64,000 nucleotides of DNA from Adiantum capillus-veneris (taxonomy: Eukaryota; Streptophyta; Polypodiopsida; Polypodiales; Pteridaceae), in NCBI GenBank assembly GCA_014529385.2, contig CM043954.1, positions 90,733,747-90,797,746 of the forward strand, read 5' to 3'. Positions 19,441 through 30,690 of this stretch are shown in pieces; positions within the stretch are counted from its first letter, which is position 1, and the number at the start of each line of letters is the position of its first letter. The notes beneath the pieces are model-generated. The model saw nothing but the letters and a program-made list of their open reading frames with translations. It was not told the origin of the DNA and did no database searches. The position numbers were made by a program, and so were the translations under genes.

Positions 19441-21500
19441 GCCGCTTTGTGGGCACAAGATGAAAAAGAAAGTTTTGTTTGTATCTGTGAACTTTGAGAA
19501 ATCTATGATCTATGTTAGAATTGCTTATGGCATCATATTAGCAGCAACGTATGTATTATGTGGGTTTTTGTAGACCAAAAGTGCTTCAAAGTGAACCAAT
19601 TGGACTGAAAAGTGAAGATTGAATGAAAGGCTAGTTTTCTACTTGAAAAGCTAGAGCTTGAAGTGTTGAGTAAATTGGTCTAGGCAGCTCATCAAACGGA
19701 GTTCCAGTGAGGAAGTTATTGCAGTTTAAAGCTAAAAGTGGTTGCAGATATGAGATGAGCAAGGCAAATGGTGCTAGGTAGTCGGAGGCAATTTCAATGG
19801 ATAGCTGTGTAGTGCTTGAATTATGGATCTTGCTTGTGTTTTTAGATCGTCAATCTGAGTCACGAATGTCGAGATATCAAGCTTTGAAGTTTCAGCACAT
19901 GGATCAATTCTGAATAGGGTTTCCTGCTTGGGAAAATGTGTCAGCATGGTTTTGTTGGAGCCCAACGGGGTTTACAAGGGTAGTGTGTGTTGTATGAGGA
20001 TGACAAGAAGAAGCAGTGTGTGAAACGGAGCTATGGATGCCAAGTTACAGCTGTTGAAGTCGGATGCACTTAGCGGTAGTGTGGTGCCATATAAATTTTC
20101 CATTTTTTTAATCGACTAGGTTGGAGTGCTTGCAATGTCAAAAAGGCGACCGGGTTCGGGAGTTTCGGAGCCGATGAGGTGAGCTCTCATGAGGATCTTC
20201 TGGCTTGGTGATTGGAATCGTAGGCAGGATATGGCAGGCAATGGAATGAGGGTAAAAAGAAAAGGGGGGGGGGAGTTTTTATTGAGTTGATTTGTGAAGC
20301 CAATGGGGTGGGAGTACTCCCGCTCCCTCATTGACACATGGCAAGTGGACAAGTCCCATAGACGAAGTGCGGAGCCAAGTAGTGGGGTATAAAGCCCAAC
20401 AAAGGATGCCATTAGGAGGTAGTGAAGTGGGAGAGAGCTTGAAGCTCATCATCCATGGAGTGGGCTATTTGGTGCTACACAGGTGGTTATTGTTGCGGGT
20501 TTTGGTGCCTGTAGAGGCGGCGTGTGGTGGTGTTAATGGAGGCCAATTGTGGCGCATTGTAGATGGCAAAGCAGTGATGGTGCTCGTCGTTGATGATGTG
20601 GCACCCGCTATAGGGTGGGTCTTGCACCCTTTTAATGGCCACCTTTTTAAGGGTTAAATCTCACCCCCCACACTAGCGATATCGCTAGTGGTAGGAGGGA
20701 GGGTTCATATGAGAGAAAGAGAGAGGGTGTCTCAAGGGACCATACAAAGAGGCAGAGATGGGGCAGTTTGGGGACAAGTCAACCGGGCGGCCAAAGAGAG
20801 CAAGTCCAGACAGTAGGGTTTACAAGGTGGAAGGAAACGAGAGAGTAAGGGTTAATAAAATTAACTCAGAATGCCATAGTGCACTAGAAACCCCCTCCAC
20901 AAGCTAAAGAGAGCAGATATAGAGAGCATGGAAACGGATCCAAAGTTTCCAAAATTGGATTGCTAGTGGAACTATTGATAGTAAAGTTTGTAAAATGAGC
21001 AAAGCTTCCCTATAAAGGCCATTTTTGTATCATCTTAGGGGTCTTTTTTTGGCTTTTTTTTTGGAGGTGATTGAGAGGGTCTTTCGGGAAAATCGATGGC
21101 AGAGAACCAATTGTGATCAAGGAAGATTGGGAAGAGCATCAAGAGAACGAAAGAACTGGATGGTGGTGCAACGGGGTAGTTTTTTGATCCGTTGGTTGCA
21201 ATTTGAAGGGCATACCAAAGCGAAAGTATGCAATGGAATTGTAAAAGAGAAATCAAACATCTTAATCTGTATCTGCTATCAATTAACAGCATCTCTTGAG
21301 TCTCAAATCTATGTTTCTTATTGTCATATCAATTATAGCGTTCTTATTTGTAGTCTTCTCTCTTAAAATCTCTTTAATCACCAGTATTAAGCCATTAATT
21401 AAGTCTATTTGCACTCATTTATCCTAGTTTGAGCGTTTTCTAAACTCTTGTCTACAGCCAGAGGCCCGGTGTTTTCTCGGTTGACCCTAGAGAATTGCAC
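19440..21500. other. About 2 kb of unidentified DNA inside the older copia copy
   Basis: The copia alignment is lost at about 19440 and resumes at about 21455-21500, so this block looks inserted. It holds no recognisable coding domain. It includes a perfect 20-bp palindrome (20671-20690), a G-run (about 20265-20274), and GAGAGA-rich sequence (20710-20760). No clear terminal repeats or target duplication was found, so edges are approximate. Confidence 0.45.
20671..20690. repeat. Perfect 20-bp palindrome
   Basis: CACTAGCGAT followed by its exact reverse complement ATCGCTAGTG. The symmetry stops at the next base on each side. It may be a dyad protein-binding site or chance. Confidence 0.7.
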
Positions 21501-21660
21501 ACTCTGACAACGGGGAAAGGAACATCGCTATCTAGTAACCACTGTGGAGAAAATGTGCTATCCATAGACATACCTGCAAGAGGTACACTCGAGGCAAGCA
21601 TGACCTTACTGTCATTGGCATAGACTGCTGCTAGAATTGCCTCTCTAATATGTGTCAAAG
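21452..21660 (-). pseudogene. Copia protease remnant (older copy)
   Basis: The minus frame reads SKVMLASSVPLAGMSMDSTF followed by SPQWLLDSDVPFPVV. It aligns with the young copy's DVTFTSSLSSDDLMSMDCTL and SHWLLDSDATFHVT. The same DSD in place of DSG is present, so that change predates the split of the two copies. Confidence 0.7.
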
Positions 21661-22914
21661 CCGTATGTGCATCTCACATACATCTCTGCTATTGTCTCAT
21701 ACGTTTGAAACAATGGACAAGACTGCCATCTCTCACTGTCACACACATCTGCTGCCATAAGTGAATGCCAAAATGGCAACAAAGTGGGAGGTCACTTGAC
21801 CACTACACAATCATGAAAACCATGATCAGTAGCATTAAAATTGATGCTCACATATGCATAAAACAGCTCGACAATCTGCTATCTATGCAAGCATATATTG
21901 GGATAAAATGCTCAACCGAGCATAAAGCGCATAACCATATACGCAAGTAGAGAGCAAACTAGCTCAAAATGCATCCCACAAGAGAAACTGCTCACAAAAA
22001 TCTGAAACGTCTGACTGTCTATCTGTAGCCACACAAACATACGCTAATCCTTACTCCTGTGAGAGTGGGTACAAGAACATCAAACTGTGTCCAAGCTAAC
22101 AAAACCTGTCAAAGTGAGAGTAAACACTCGATACTGTCAAAGTGGGAATATATCGACCATTGTACAAGATGGCATAACACTGCAAATTTTTATGACAAGA
22201 AGACACAGAAAAAACGAACAGAGTTTTCTTTGCAAAATGAGCCAACTCAATGCAAACTACAAGCCAAAAAGCTGCAGATAACTACCAGAGTGGGAGTCAA
22301 CTCGACCACTAAACCATCAGAGTGTAAACTGCGAATACGTGCAAAACCATGGCAAGAATTTGGAAAAAAATCGGTAATTTTTCATACAAACTAAGAAAAA
22401 ACTCAAAAATTCTCACCAAATCACATAAAGACAAGACACTCTGTGTCTCAGTAATAGATCCACAAACGTCATACATAGCACTGCCAAAAGCTTGGCAAAA
22501 CAGCTCATTCCTGACCGAGTGGCTCTATGGACATAAACATGTCCAAAAACACATGTAAACCTACGAAACCTACTACTTGCGAGCTATAGCTAGCTCAAAC
22601 TGTATCCGCAAATGCATACATAGCATGAAATTGCACAAGATTGTGCCAAAAGCTCTTTGGAATGCACCGTGCAACCTGTGAGAAAAATTGTTGGGAAACT
22701 AGCACACACTACCTCATCGATCGATAAACTCCTTGACTGAAAACACTTGCCAAAAATTGAGCACTCTTGAGGGAAAAACCCACTCTGGATTGAGCCGTTG
22801 GAGCCGTATGTGTCGGTATGTGTTGTCAAAGTCAAAAACTAGAGAATCACCAAAGCCAAAATGCCATGGAGACTAGATCGGAGCCGGGCCGCTTTGGATG
22901 GAGCTAGAGAAAGA

Positions 22915-23050
22915 AGAAGAAGAAGAAGAGAGTTTTAACATCGTAGAAAACTATCCCAAGAGACCTTAAAGATCTAGCCAATGAGGAGTTGAACTCAAGA
23001 CCTCTTATTCAAGAGGGAAATGGCATAACCAATCTACGACACTTGGGCCG
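22915..23050 (-). ncRNA. tRNA-like, SINE-like unit with internal Pol III promoter boxes
   Basis: From 23050 downwards the minus strand has an A-box-like TGTCGTAGATTGG. A possible anticodon arm follows (stem CCTCT/AGAGG around the 7-base loop TGAATAA), then a strong B-box-like AGTTCAACTCC. Box spacing is tRNA-like. The acceptor stem does not close and loop position 33 is G instead of U, so this is not a working tRNA gene. About 60 bp downstream is a (CTT)n tail (22916-22934). A tRNA head plus a simple tail is the layout of a plant SINE. Confidence 0.4.
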
Positions 23051-23419
23051 CTCTCGCTCTATTGTCTCCTGCTGTGTGGAGGTCGAGAAGCCGAGAAAAA
23101 TGTCATTGATGCCGTCTTTCGTCACCGGGAGGAAGCACGCTAGCCAAATATCCGCTTGATCGATGTCAAACTCGATGTTGGAATGGCTAATTGCTGATGT
23201 CATCTAAGTTGGTGTCAAAACCAATGCCAATAGCCGATGCTTGAAGCCGAGGCCGAGCCAATGCAAATCACCGAGAGGAACGCTAAAGCCAAAATATTGT
23301 CAAATCGGTGGCGAAATCAATGCGCCAATGTTGAACCGCCTCCCGTTTGTCGAATGGGAGCACTCCAATGCCAATGATGGAGATCAAATCCGGATGCCAA
23401 TAATGGAGATCAAAGCCCT

Positions 23420-23420
23420 G

Positions 23421-23483
<63 letters not shown>

Positions 23484-23488
23484 ACTCA

Positions 23489-23536
<48 letters not shown>
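23420..23536. repeat. Compound (CT)n-(CA)n-(CT)n microsatellite
   Basis: CT repeats 23420-23449, CA repeats 23449-23480 and CT repeats 23492-23535, separated only by GAGACTCACTCG. Confidence 0.95.
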
Positions 23537-23539
<3 letters not shown>

Positions 23540-23627
23540 CTCTCTATCTCTCAAGCTTTTTCCCGGCGGTGAGAGAATATCTCCTTTTCTCTCTATCTGT
23601 ACTCCAATGTCGAGAACCCGAGAGGGA

Positions 23628-23652
23628 GGGGGGGGGGGGGGGGGGGGGGGGG
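23628..23652. repeat. Poly(G) run of 25
   Basis: Twenty-five consecutive G after GAGGGA. Potential G-quadruplex; also a likely site of sequencing error. Confidence 0.9.
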
Positions 23653-24122
23653 TCAAGAGCTTGGCAGGATCATGCCCCTTAACACACTATAGTGTGTGTA
23701 ACGTTGGAAATAAAGAAATTTTTCAATTTTCTTCATTCTGTCAAAGCTATCTTCCTCTATCAAAATTCTACAGAAAACGAATGTCAGACTGTCAAGCGCT
23801 ACCTTGGTCAACTTTCTACCAACACTACTACAATGTTCCTCCTACTGCTCATGCTACCCTACCCGATTGCACCTGCTCAAGTTCAATTGCCAACGTTGGC
23901 TAAAGCTCAAAGCTAGTCAAACCTCACACACATTGTGTGTGTGTGGCTGTTTTAACATAAATAATAACACATAATTGAACTTTTACATTCAAAAGACAGC
24001 TGGCTCCAGAGAAAGGGAAATGATAAGTACAAAAGCAACTTAGTCTTAAAATTATTTTTGTGCAATGCTTATAAGAATGAAGCCTTGTTCCAGTATACAG
24101 ATATCAGATTTACTTCCCCTGC
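23653..24122. other. Gene-free stretch before the chromovirus
   Basis: No coding or structural element recognised. It is AT-rich, with TGTGTGTG tracts at 23692 and 23930. Its last bases AGTAG (24123-24127) form the left target duplication of the chromovirus. Confidence 0.5.
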
Positions 24123-24823
24123 AGTAGTGTAAGGTCTTCACTTGCCCTAGAAGAGGGTTACCTTTGTAAAATTTAAAGTCTAATTATCAGTTTGGCAAAA
24201 GATGCTATTTTTAGCAAGTTTCAATGATCGGATGTCATTTTTATGTTGTAATCCTTGTAGAACTTTTAATTTTGTGAAAATTTTCCAAAAATAGAAAGTT
24301 TTTGACCCCTGGCATGGTCTAGAATCGACCGGCTCGTGAAACTGTGCCCCGACCTAGATTTCCTAAAAAATAGGGTCCGGACGTCAGAAGCTGCTATTTA
24401 TGGCAGGTAGTCGTATCTGTTACCTGCAGATCTGTCTCGAGTTAGCAAGTTTCAGAATTGAATTTGGGTTAGTATAGATCAAGTTAGCTTAAGGTTAGCA
24501 TTTCCTAAGGTATGTGTATGGCATGTATGAGGATGTGCATGCATTGGCATCCATGGTCATGGGTATGTATGGGCATGTAACCCCATCATGTATGGCCAAG
24601 GGTCACGTGTATAGGTAGCCTTGTGCCAAGCGTTGGGTCAAGTGTGGGAGTGTGGCATGGAGGCTAAGTATGGACTAGAGAGGTGTATCACTTAATTAGG
24701 TAAAAGGGGACACCTCTAGTAATTAGTGAGAAGGTTGTGACACCTCTACTTCTTCTTTTGGCAAGAGGGGGCAAGCAAAGGAGGTATGGGCATGCCTTGG
24801 CCATCAAGCAACCCCGAGAAGCC

Positions 24824-24830
24824 TATATAA
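24824..24830 (+). promoter_or_regulatory. TATA box of the chromovirus 5' LTR
   Basis: GCCTATATAAGAAGC is the only strong TATA box in the LTR. Transcription would start about 30 bp downstream, near ACACACAATCCCC. The matching segment is deleted from the 3' LTR. Confidence 0.55.
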
Positions 24831-25745
24831 GAAGCATTCCCACCCAATTTTACACACAATCCCCAAGACAGAGCAAGGAAGTGTTGCTGCCAGATCAATC
24901 TTTTGTGAAGCCTTTCTACATCACATAACACACAAAAGAGGTCTTAATTAAGGGTAATTTAATTATATTTATGTTAATCCTATTGCTCCATAGCCTATTT
25001 TCTCTAGAGGATTCCTATGTTGAGCTTAATTATGCTAGCTGGCTACAACATTAAATAATCTATTCTCTATTATATGTGGGGTATTGTCAATGGTTTGCAT
25101 CCATTGATTGTATTTCCATTGTTGGGTTAAGGAGCACCTTGCTTCTTAGATAGTTAATTTTTCTTTAATTAAGCATGAGTTTATGCATATAATCATCATT
25201 GCCAGTTATGCATGTTGTGCATAGTTATGTGTAAAGCTCTTCACCTATGATTCTCTAAGATATGGTGAGACTTTTTGTGCACCCAAATTGAGGATCAATC
25301 AAGGAATTAAACCCTTGATGTTCCCATGAAATTAGGACATAATTATGAGACTTCTTGCATACAAAAAAAGATGTACAACTAGGGTATTGTGTTGCATTAT
25401 AGCAAATTGTGTATGAATCATCTATTATATTGGGTATTTGCATGGTTATAGTCTACCATTGTATGTTACAATGATGCATCTAATTAGTACATTAATCTTG
25501 ATTTAATGTTGCATAGGAGAGAAGTTTTGGTTATGATAATCTTAGGATGAGGTATGAGTAATTAAGACATAATCATCTTGTTGCATCCTTGAGTTAGCTT
25601 TCATACTTGCAGTGTGAAGGCTTGTCATTTAATCTAGCATTATGTGTAAGAATAAGTTTATTCCTTGTCAAGTTTTCTCATTGGTTGTTGTGGGAAAACG
25701 CCTAGTCTCTTGTTTCTCTGAAAGAACTAATCCTAGTAGTGATAT

Positions 25746-25890
25746 ATGCCCCCCAAGAGAACTCGGTTTGGTGGTGCTAACGATCGTGAGGCCGGAACTA
25801 GCAACATGGTGAATAACGGTAAAGCACCGATGAGAGAAGAAAATATGGCCATCTCACAAGGCATCGAGGAGGAAATTCACGAGGTTGGAT
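25746..25890 (+). pseudogene. Possible Gag N-terminal exon inside the LTR
   Basis: An ATG-initiated frame encodes MPPKRTRFGGANDREAGTSN and then NGKAPMREENMAISQGIEEE before stopping at TGA. The matching 3' LTR site (from 32929) encodes MAPKRTRFGGANDREAGTSN and a similar continuation. A basic MPPKR/MAPRR-type start is common for chromovirus Gag. A GT donor (GAG|GTTGGATG, near 25882) could splice it to the downstream gag, which has no start codon of its own. The splice is inference. Confidence 0.4.
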
Positions 25891-26969
25891 GAATTTAATT
25901 TTTGTAATTTACATAATCATTGCATTACGATAACTTAGGAATGTTAAACTTCCCCAAACTATGTTGGAAATCCAACTGAGACAACGGCATTGGTAATTTT
26001 TTAAAAAGATTTTATTTAAATTTAAGTTCGAAGTAAATAGAAAAGAATTGCTTTATGGAAAGACTGCTTGGAAGTAGGAAAGAATGGTTGGTAGGAAAAA
26101 CTATCTCAAACAAGTTTCATTCATTATTCCAATGTCGATTTAGTCTGAACCCCCTACTGATCACAGGGCGGTAGCTCGCGAAGTTATCGCAGGAGCTAAA
26201 TCCATGACTTGCTTTCTATGCGGTGGATATGTCCATGGATTGCTTTCTATGCAGTGGATACATGATTTTTACCCGAAGATTTACTCCATGAATTGGGTGG
26301 AATCATGGACTGGTTGTATGGGCGACCAATTCACAACGGGTGGAGTTAACACTCGTTGGAGGTCCTTACGACTCCAGGACATTGGAATTTTTAATGAAGT
26401 ATTGTTTGTTGAGTACTTTTTCGTAGGAAAGATATGTTTTGGTGCCGATTTGACAATGTTTGAAGGGCTGTCTTAACAAACTTGTGTCGAGGAAATATAA
26501 AAAAGAGCCCTAAGTGTTGAACAACAATGTGTTAGTAATTATGCCACACAAAGAGTCTGTGTGAGTGCGGGGTGGAAAGTGGGGCTTGGCTCAGGTTGCC
26601 AAAGCCTACGAGACGAGTGGTCCCGATTAGTGGGAAACTCTCTGCCCTGCGCAATAGAGTACGTCATTAGATAGCTCATTACGCTAGAGCGGAAGGAACT
26701 CGGTGTACGTGCCTTTGAAAATTATTGGGAAAAAGGAACTGAGGTTACTTCTCCTCCTGGAAGATGAGAATAGGACCGATAGTACAAAATTACGCTTCCC
26801 CTGTGGGGTGGAGCTAGACTCCTTTTCACTGGTGGCTTGGACTTGACTCACTTAGTGACGAGAGACCATCCACTGGTCTTCTTTTTCTTCTTAGCCAATT
26901 TTGTTTGTTTCCGCATAGGATCTAGCAACCGTTAGGTGTTCTCCAATTCTGTCATGATGAGACGAGGAG

Positions 26970-26981
26970 TGGTATCAGAGC
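26970..26981 (+). other. Primer-binding site, initiator Met-tRNA (chromovirus)
   Basis: TGGTATCAGAGC directly follows the truncated 5' LTR end GAGGAG. Normally the LTR would end CTCACA plus a short spacer. Confidence 0.85.
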
Positions 26982-27097
26982 CTAGGGTTCAGAGCCTAGC
27001 TTAATTTGAAAAATTTTGTACTGTCTGAAAATTTTAAAAACAGGAAAAATTGCTTAGCTAATCCAAGGCTTATGCATCGATATTTTAGGAAGATCCT

Positions 27098-27436
27098 GTG
27101 GTTGAATATCGCAAGTTCCAAGTCTTCGAGCTTATTTATGAGAGGACCTGTCATTCTCCAAACTACCTTTTCCTACGGAGCGTGATGGAGCTACTGATGA
27201 AGGCTCACACTCCTCATTCGACTCGGATAGATAAAGGATGGGAGCTCGAATGGAGCAATGTAGGTGGGATTTATTACATCAATGCTTGGAAGCTGGGATG
27301 TTCTTACCACGGATTTAAAGAAACTACGCTGGGCAGAGGAACTAAGAGTGGTTCAGTTGTACTACTTCTGGGTACAAAATCGAGTATCACTGTTCCCATT
27401 TATCCAGGAGGCACGGGGAAACCCCTGAACGAATAA
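27098..27436 (+). CDS. Unknown ORF in the chromovirus leader (112 codons)
   Basis: An open frame between primer site and gag reads VEYRKFQVFELIYERTCHSP and later WSNVGGIYYINAWKLGCSYH, ending in GGTGKPLNE at 27436. Composition is protein-like, but I recognise no family. It may be a leader ORF, a captured fragment or chance; codons upstream (ED PV) are also open. No ribosome-entry or splice evidence ties it to expression. Confidence 0.3.
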   Translation: MVEYRKFQVFELIYERTCHSPNYLFLRSVMELLMKAHTPHSTRIDKGWELEWSNVGGIYYINAWKLGCSYHGFKETTLGRGTKSGSVVLLLGTKSSITVPIYPGGTGKPLNE

Positions 27437-27891
27437 GTATGGGATAAAGTGGTGGAGATAATTCCATATTGAAGAATCATAACTTTTTCTCAGAATACCT
27501 CTAAGAATTTGAATCTTGTAATTTACTTTCCGATTTCCAATGAGTATAAGAACTATTATACCAATCAGTTAGAACATTGTAGAAATGTGACTACAAACAC
27601 CCATCGTTTGTATCACCATATTCCAAGTCAGCCAGCTACGTGGATTCTTTATAGGCCACAAAAATTTACAATAAGTTAGGATGAGATATCCTAAGCCTCT
27701 TTTGTAAGGCTATCCTTGTAAATATTCACTTTATGAATAAAGAACCAAGTCTTTTGAATTGAGTATCTTGATCTTGTGCCTATTCTGAAGTTAAATCTTA
27801 GCCGTGTGATAAGTCTTTAAATTTGTCAGTCTATCGATCTTATGAAATCATGTAGGTACCTGCTTCTGCTCTTTATACCACGGTTCATAAG

Positions 27892-28742
27892 AAAAAACTT
27901 CTTCTCAAGCAAGCGCAACCCCCAACTTCAACGATGAAGCGGCTAACGTCGAACGAGATGCAGAGGTGTGGATCGAAGCCGTGGAGGATTATTTTGAAGC
28001 TGCGGGAACTCATCCGCAGAATTAGACTATGCTTACGATGTTCCGACTTATTGGAGATGCCAAAATATGGTGGAAACAACATTGCCAAGACTCCAATATT
28101 TTTGGATCTTCTCAGTCATGGGAAGAGATTAAGACTGTAGTGACCGAACGTTACTTACCACTAGCTCATAGGGCCATCAAAATGAACGAGTTTTTCTCAC
28201 TCAAGCAGCTATCCTTGACTGTAGAGGGATATTACTCCAAGTTCGTGACTCTGAAGAGATATGCGCCAAAGATGACATTGGAACAACAAGTGGCCAGGTT
28301 CTGTCAAGGCCTCATTGAACCATTGAACATTAGATTGGAAGCTCTTAGACCAACAAGATTGCAAGATGCTTTGTTAAGAGCAAAGCCGTTAGCTGCGAAA
28401 ATCATGAAAGTTGCTCAAGGCAGAAGAAATTACTTAGCGAAGAAGGTCAGACCGAATAACTGGGATAATAGACCGAAAAACCTTGCTTATCAGGATCGTC
28501 CTGTGGTAGCTACTTCAACTGTTACCGAATTTCCCAATGTGCGATGTTATGACTGCCAAGAGTACGGGCATTATAGGAACATATGTCCAAGAAGACTCGT
28601 GCATTCGGTGAAAATGCAGTACCTCTCAATGCCAATGGTAGAGGTCACCCGAACAATCATGGGGGATGAGGAAGAGGAGGCAAAGGATGAGGACGTGGTG
28701 CAGTTGCTAGGGCTAATGCTGCAGTTGGACAACCAACTGTAG
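27892..28742 (+). pseudogene. Chromovirus Gag
   Basis: Capsid/nucleocapsid protein. The frame opens NFNDEAANVERDAEVWIEAV (27924), has one TAG (near 28023) and continues MFRLIGDAKIWWKQH, SWEEIKTVVTERYLP, EFFSLKQLSLTVEGYYSKF and VARFCQGLIEPL. These are the Retrotrans_gag motifs. A CX2CX4HX4C zinc knuckle (CYDCQEYGHYRNIC, near 28547) and an acidic tail follow. The frame has no ATG at its start; the first residues may come from an upstream exon. The stop inside the capsid makes it non-functional. Confidence 0.85.
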
Positions 28743-28765
28743 GTGATGAAGGAGATGAAAGGGCA

Positions 28766-29110
28766 GTGCTACATGCTGCCATAGATAATCCTGGTGCTCG
28801 TCAGCAATTCGCCATAATTCAAGCTCTTGTAATGCGCCAAGGTAATAAAGTTGAATTCCTCATAGACTGTGGAAGTACACATTCATTTCTATCTCCTAGA
28901 TGCATGAGAAAGTTAAAGATAAACCAGTATCCTGCAAATAGACAAGTAGTAGAACTAGCTAATGGGAAGGAAGTGTTATCTCAACATTTCGTAGGCTTGA
29001 TAGATTTTGGATTAGGGGGTTATGGTACTTCTGCACAGTTCTATACTTACCTTTAGGAATTTATGACGGAATTTTAGGAATGGACTGGTTGAAAAAGAAC
29101 CAGGCCCACA
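28766..29110 (+). pseudogene. Chromovirus aspartic protease
   Basis: Retropepsin that would cleave the polyprotein. The frame reads VEFLIDCGSTHSFLSPRC, with DCG in place of DSG/DTG at the active site, then [14 protein letters not shown] and [13 protein letters not shown] frameshift near 29035 leads to [20 protein letters not shown], the usual YDxILGMDWL end of plant Ty3 proteases. Confidence 0.85.
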
Positions 29111-30240
29111 TTCATTGTGCTCAGGGAAACTTTACGTTCATAGATAATCTTGGGAATGAAGTTCTAGTTCAAGGGAAAAATGGGATACCCAAGGCTCATT
29201 TAGTTAAAGCCAGTAGATTTCTAAAGGGACTTAAGAAGGGACAACAGATTTACGTTGTGAAGCTTAACAAGATGGGTCAATCAGATTCAAACTTTCACCC
29301 AGAATGGTTGAAGCAATATGCTGATTTTTTTCGAGAAGACTTGACCAATCTGCCACCGTATCGTGAAGTAGACCAGGAGATAGAAACTATACTAGGATGT
29401 GAACCTGTTTCTAAGAGACCATACAAAATGTCGTTACCCAAAGCTATAGAACTTAAAGAACAGCTTAGGCAATTGATTGAGAAAGGCTTCATTAGACCTA
29501 GTACTTCTCCTTGGGGTGCACCAGTTCTTTTTCAAAAGAAGAAGGATGGATCTTTGTGGCTATGCATAGATTATCGTGGACTTAACCAAGTGACTGTCAA
29601 GAACAAGTATTCGGTTTCAAGAATTGATGAATTGTTGGATAGACTCCATAGATCCAGGATCTTTTCAAAGATTGATCTTCGGTCATGATATTATCAGATC
29701 AGAATCAAAGAATCAGACATGCCAAAGACAGCCTTTAATACTAAGGTATGAGCATTATGAATTCATAGTTATGTCCTTTGGTCTTACTAATGCACCTGCA
29801 AGCTTCAATCGACTAATACAGGATATCTTTAGACCTTACTTGGATGACTTTGTCCTAGTCTTTTTTCATGATATTTTGGTTTACTCTAAAGACGAAGCAG
29901 AGCATGAAGGACATGTCAGGAAAGTGTTAGAAATTCTACGTCAGCATCAACTTTATGCTAAGGAAAGCAAGTGTACTTTCTGTACTCCCCAAGTTAGTTA
30001 TTTAGGTTTCATTATATCCTTCGATGGAATTTCAGTAGATCCGAAGAAGACCAAGGATATAGTGGATTGGCCTCAACCTTCTTCTGTCAGTGAAGTCAGA
30101 GGATTTCTTAGAATTATAGGGTGGTACAGGATTTTTGTCAAGGATTATGCTCTTATTGCAGCACCTTTGACAAGACTTCTAAAGAAAGGAATGAAAATCG
30201 ATTGGAAAGCAGAGCACAAGCTAGTTTTGGTGAGTTAGAG
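29111..30240 (+). pseudogene. Chromovirus reverse transcriptase
   Basis: Segments appear in order: [70 protein letters not shown], a TGA after KIDLRS, and a frameshift near 29743. Then come [57 protein letters not shown] and [12 protein letters not shown]. The catalytic YxDD box is FFHD (His codon 29867-29869 replaces the first Asp), so it is dead even apart from the stops. Confidence 0.88.
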
Positions 30241-30690
30241 AGATATTTGGTGTCTTCTCCTATGCTAAAGCTTCCAGATCTCAGTAAGGATTTTGAAGTT
30301 GTGACCAACGCCAGAAGTCTTGCCTTACGAGGAGTTCTTACTCAAGAAGGGAGACCAATAGCTTTTACCTCTCGCAAGCTCAGAGATCATGAGAAGAACT
30401 ATCCGACTCACGATCTAGAACTTCTCGCTGTCATCCATGCATTGAAGCTATGGAGACATTGTCTTTTGAGTCACAAATTTCAGCTAGTTACCGAGCACAA
30501 GAGCTTAAAGTGGGTATTTACGCAACCCAACCTCAACATGAGACAGAGGAGGTGAATTGAACTTCTTCAAGAGTACGATTTTGATATCAAGTACCGACCT
30601 GGGAAGGACAATGTAGTTGCAGATGGACTCAATCGTCGTAAGTCTTTCTTCAATGCTATCTCTAGACCCAATAATCCTATTTTGGAAAGG
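30216..30690 (+). pseudogene. Chromovirus RNase H
   Basis: After a frameshift near 30215 the frame reads SPMLKLPDLSKDFEVVTNAR, GVLTQEGRPIAFTSRKL, YPTHDLELLAVIHALKLWRH and KYRPGKDNVVADGLNRR. The first catalytic residue of the normal DAS motif is Asn (TNA), and a TGA replaces Trp in RRWIELLQEYDF (near 30553). The remaining RNase H motifs are intact in spacing. Confidence 0.85.

Larger units (their letters stand above)
17933..22560 (-). mobile_element. Older copy of the same copia family, minus strand, decayed and interrupted
   Basis: The minus strand shows LTR (start at 18322), polypurine tract, RNase H remnant, Gag-pre-integrase and protease fragments in reverse coordinate order. All match the young element at 13107-16671. 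About 2 kb of unrelated DNA (about 19440-21500) splits the protease region. The 5' LTR at the high-coordinate end was not found; 22560 is an approximate limit based on leader-like TG/CA-rich sequence. Confidence 0.7.
24128..26969 (+). repeat. 5' LTR of the chromovirus (2842 bp)
   Basis: Very long LTR. It keeps a 0.78-kb segment (about 24435-25230) missing from the 3' LTR, which includes the TATA box at 24824. It lacks the terminal GGGACCTCACA present at the 3' LTR end and abuts the primer site directly with GAGGAG. A tandem duplication of about 30 bp (CTTTCTATGCGGTGGATA) lies at 26211-26265. It contains a possible Gag start exon at 25746. Confidence 0.88.

Noticed and set aside
22980-23050. 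Functional tRNA-Ile gene
   Set aside because: The anticodon arm could read AAT, but the acceptor stem does not pair, position 33 is G and the D arm is poor; a SINE-like relic is more likely.
26204-26476. 90-codon ORF in the chromovirus 5' LTR
   Set aside because: The matching frame in the 3' LTR has a stop, and part of it is a local tandem duplication; no protein signal.
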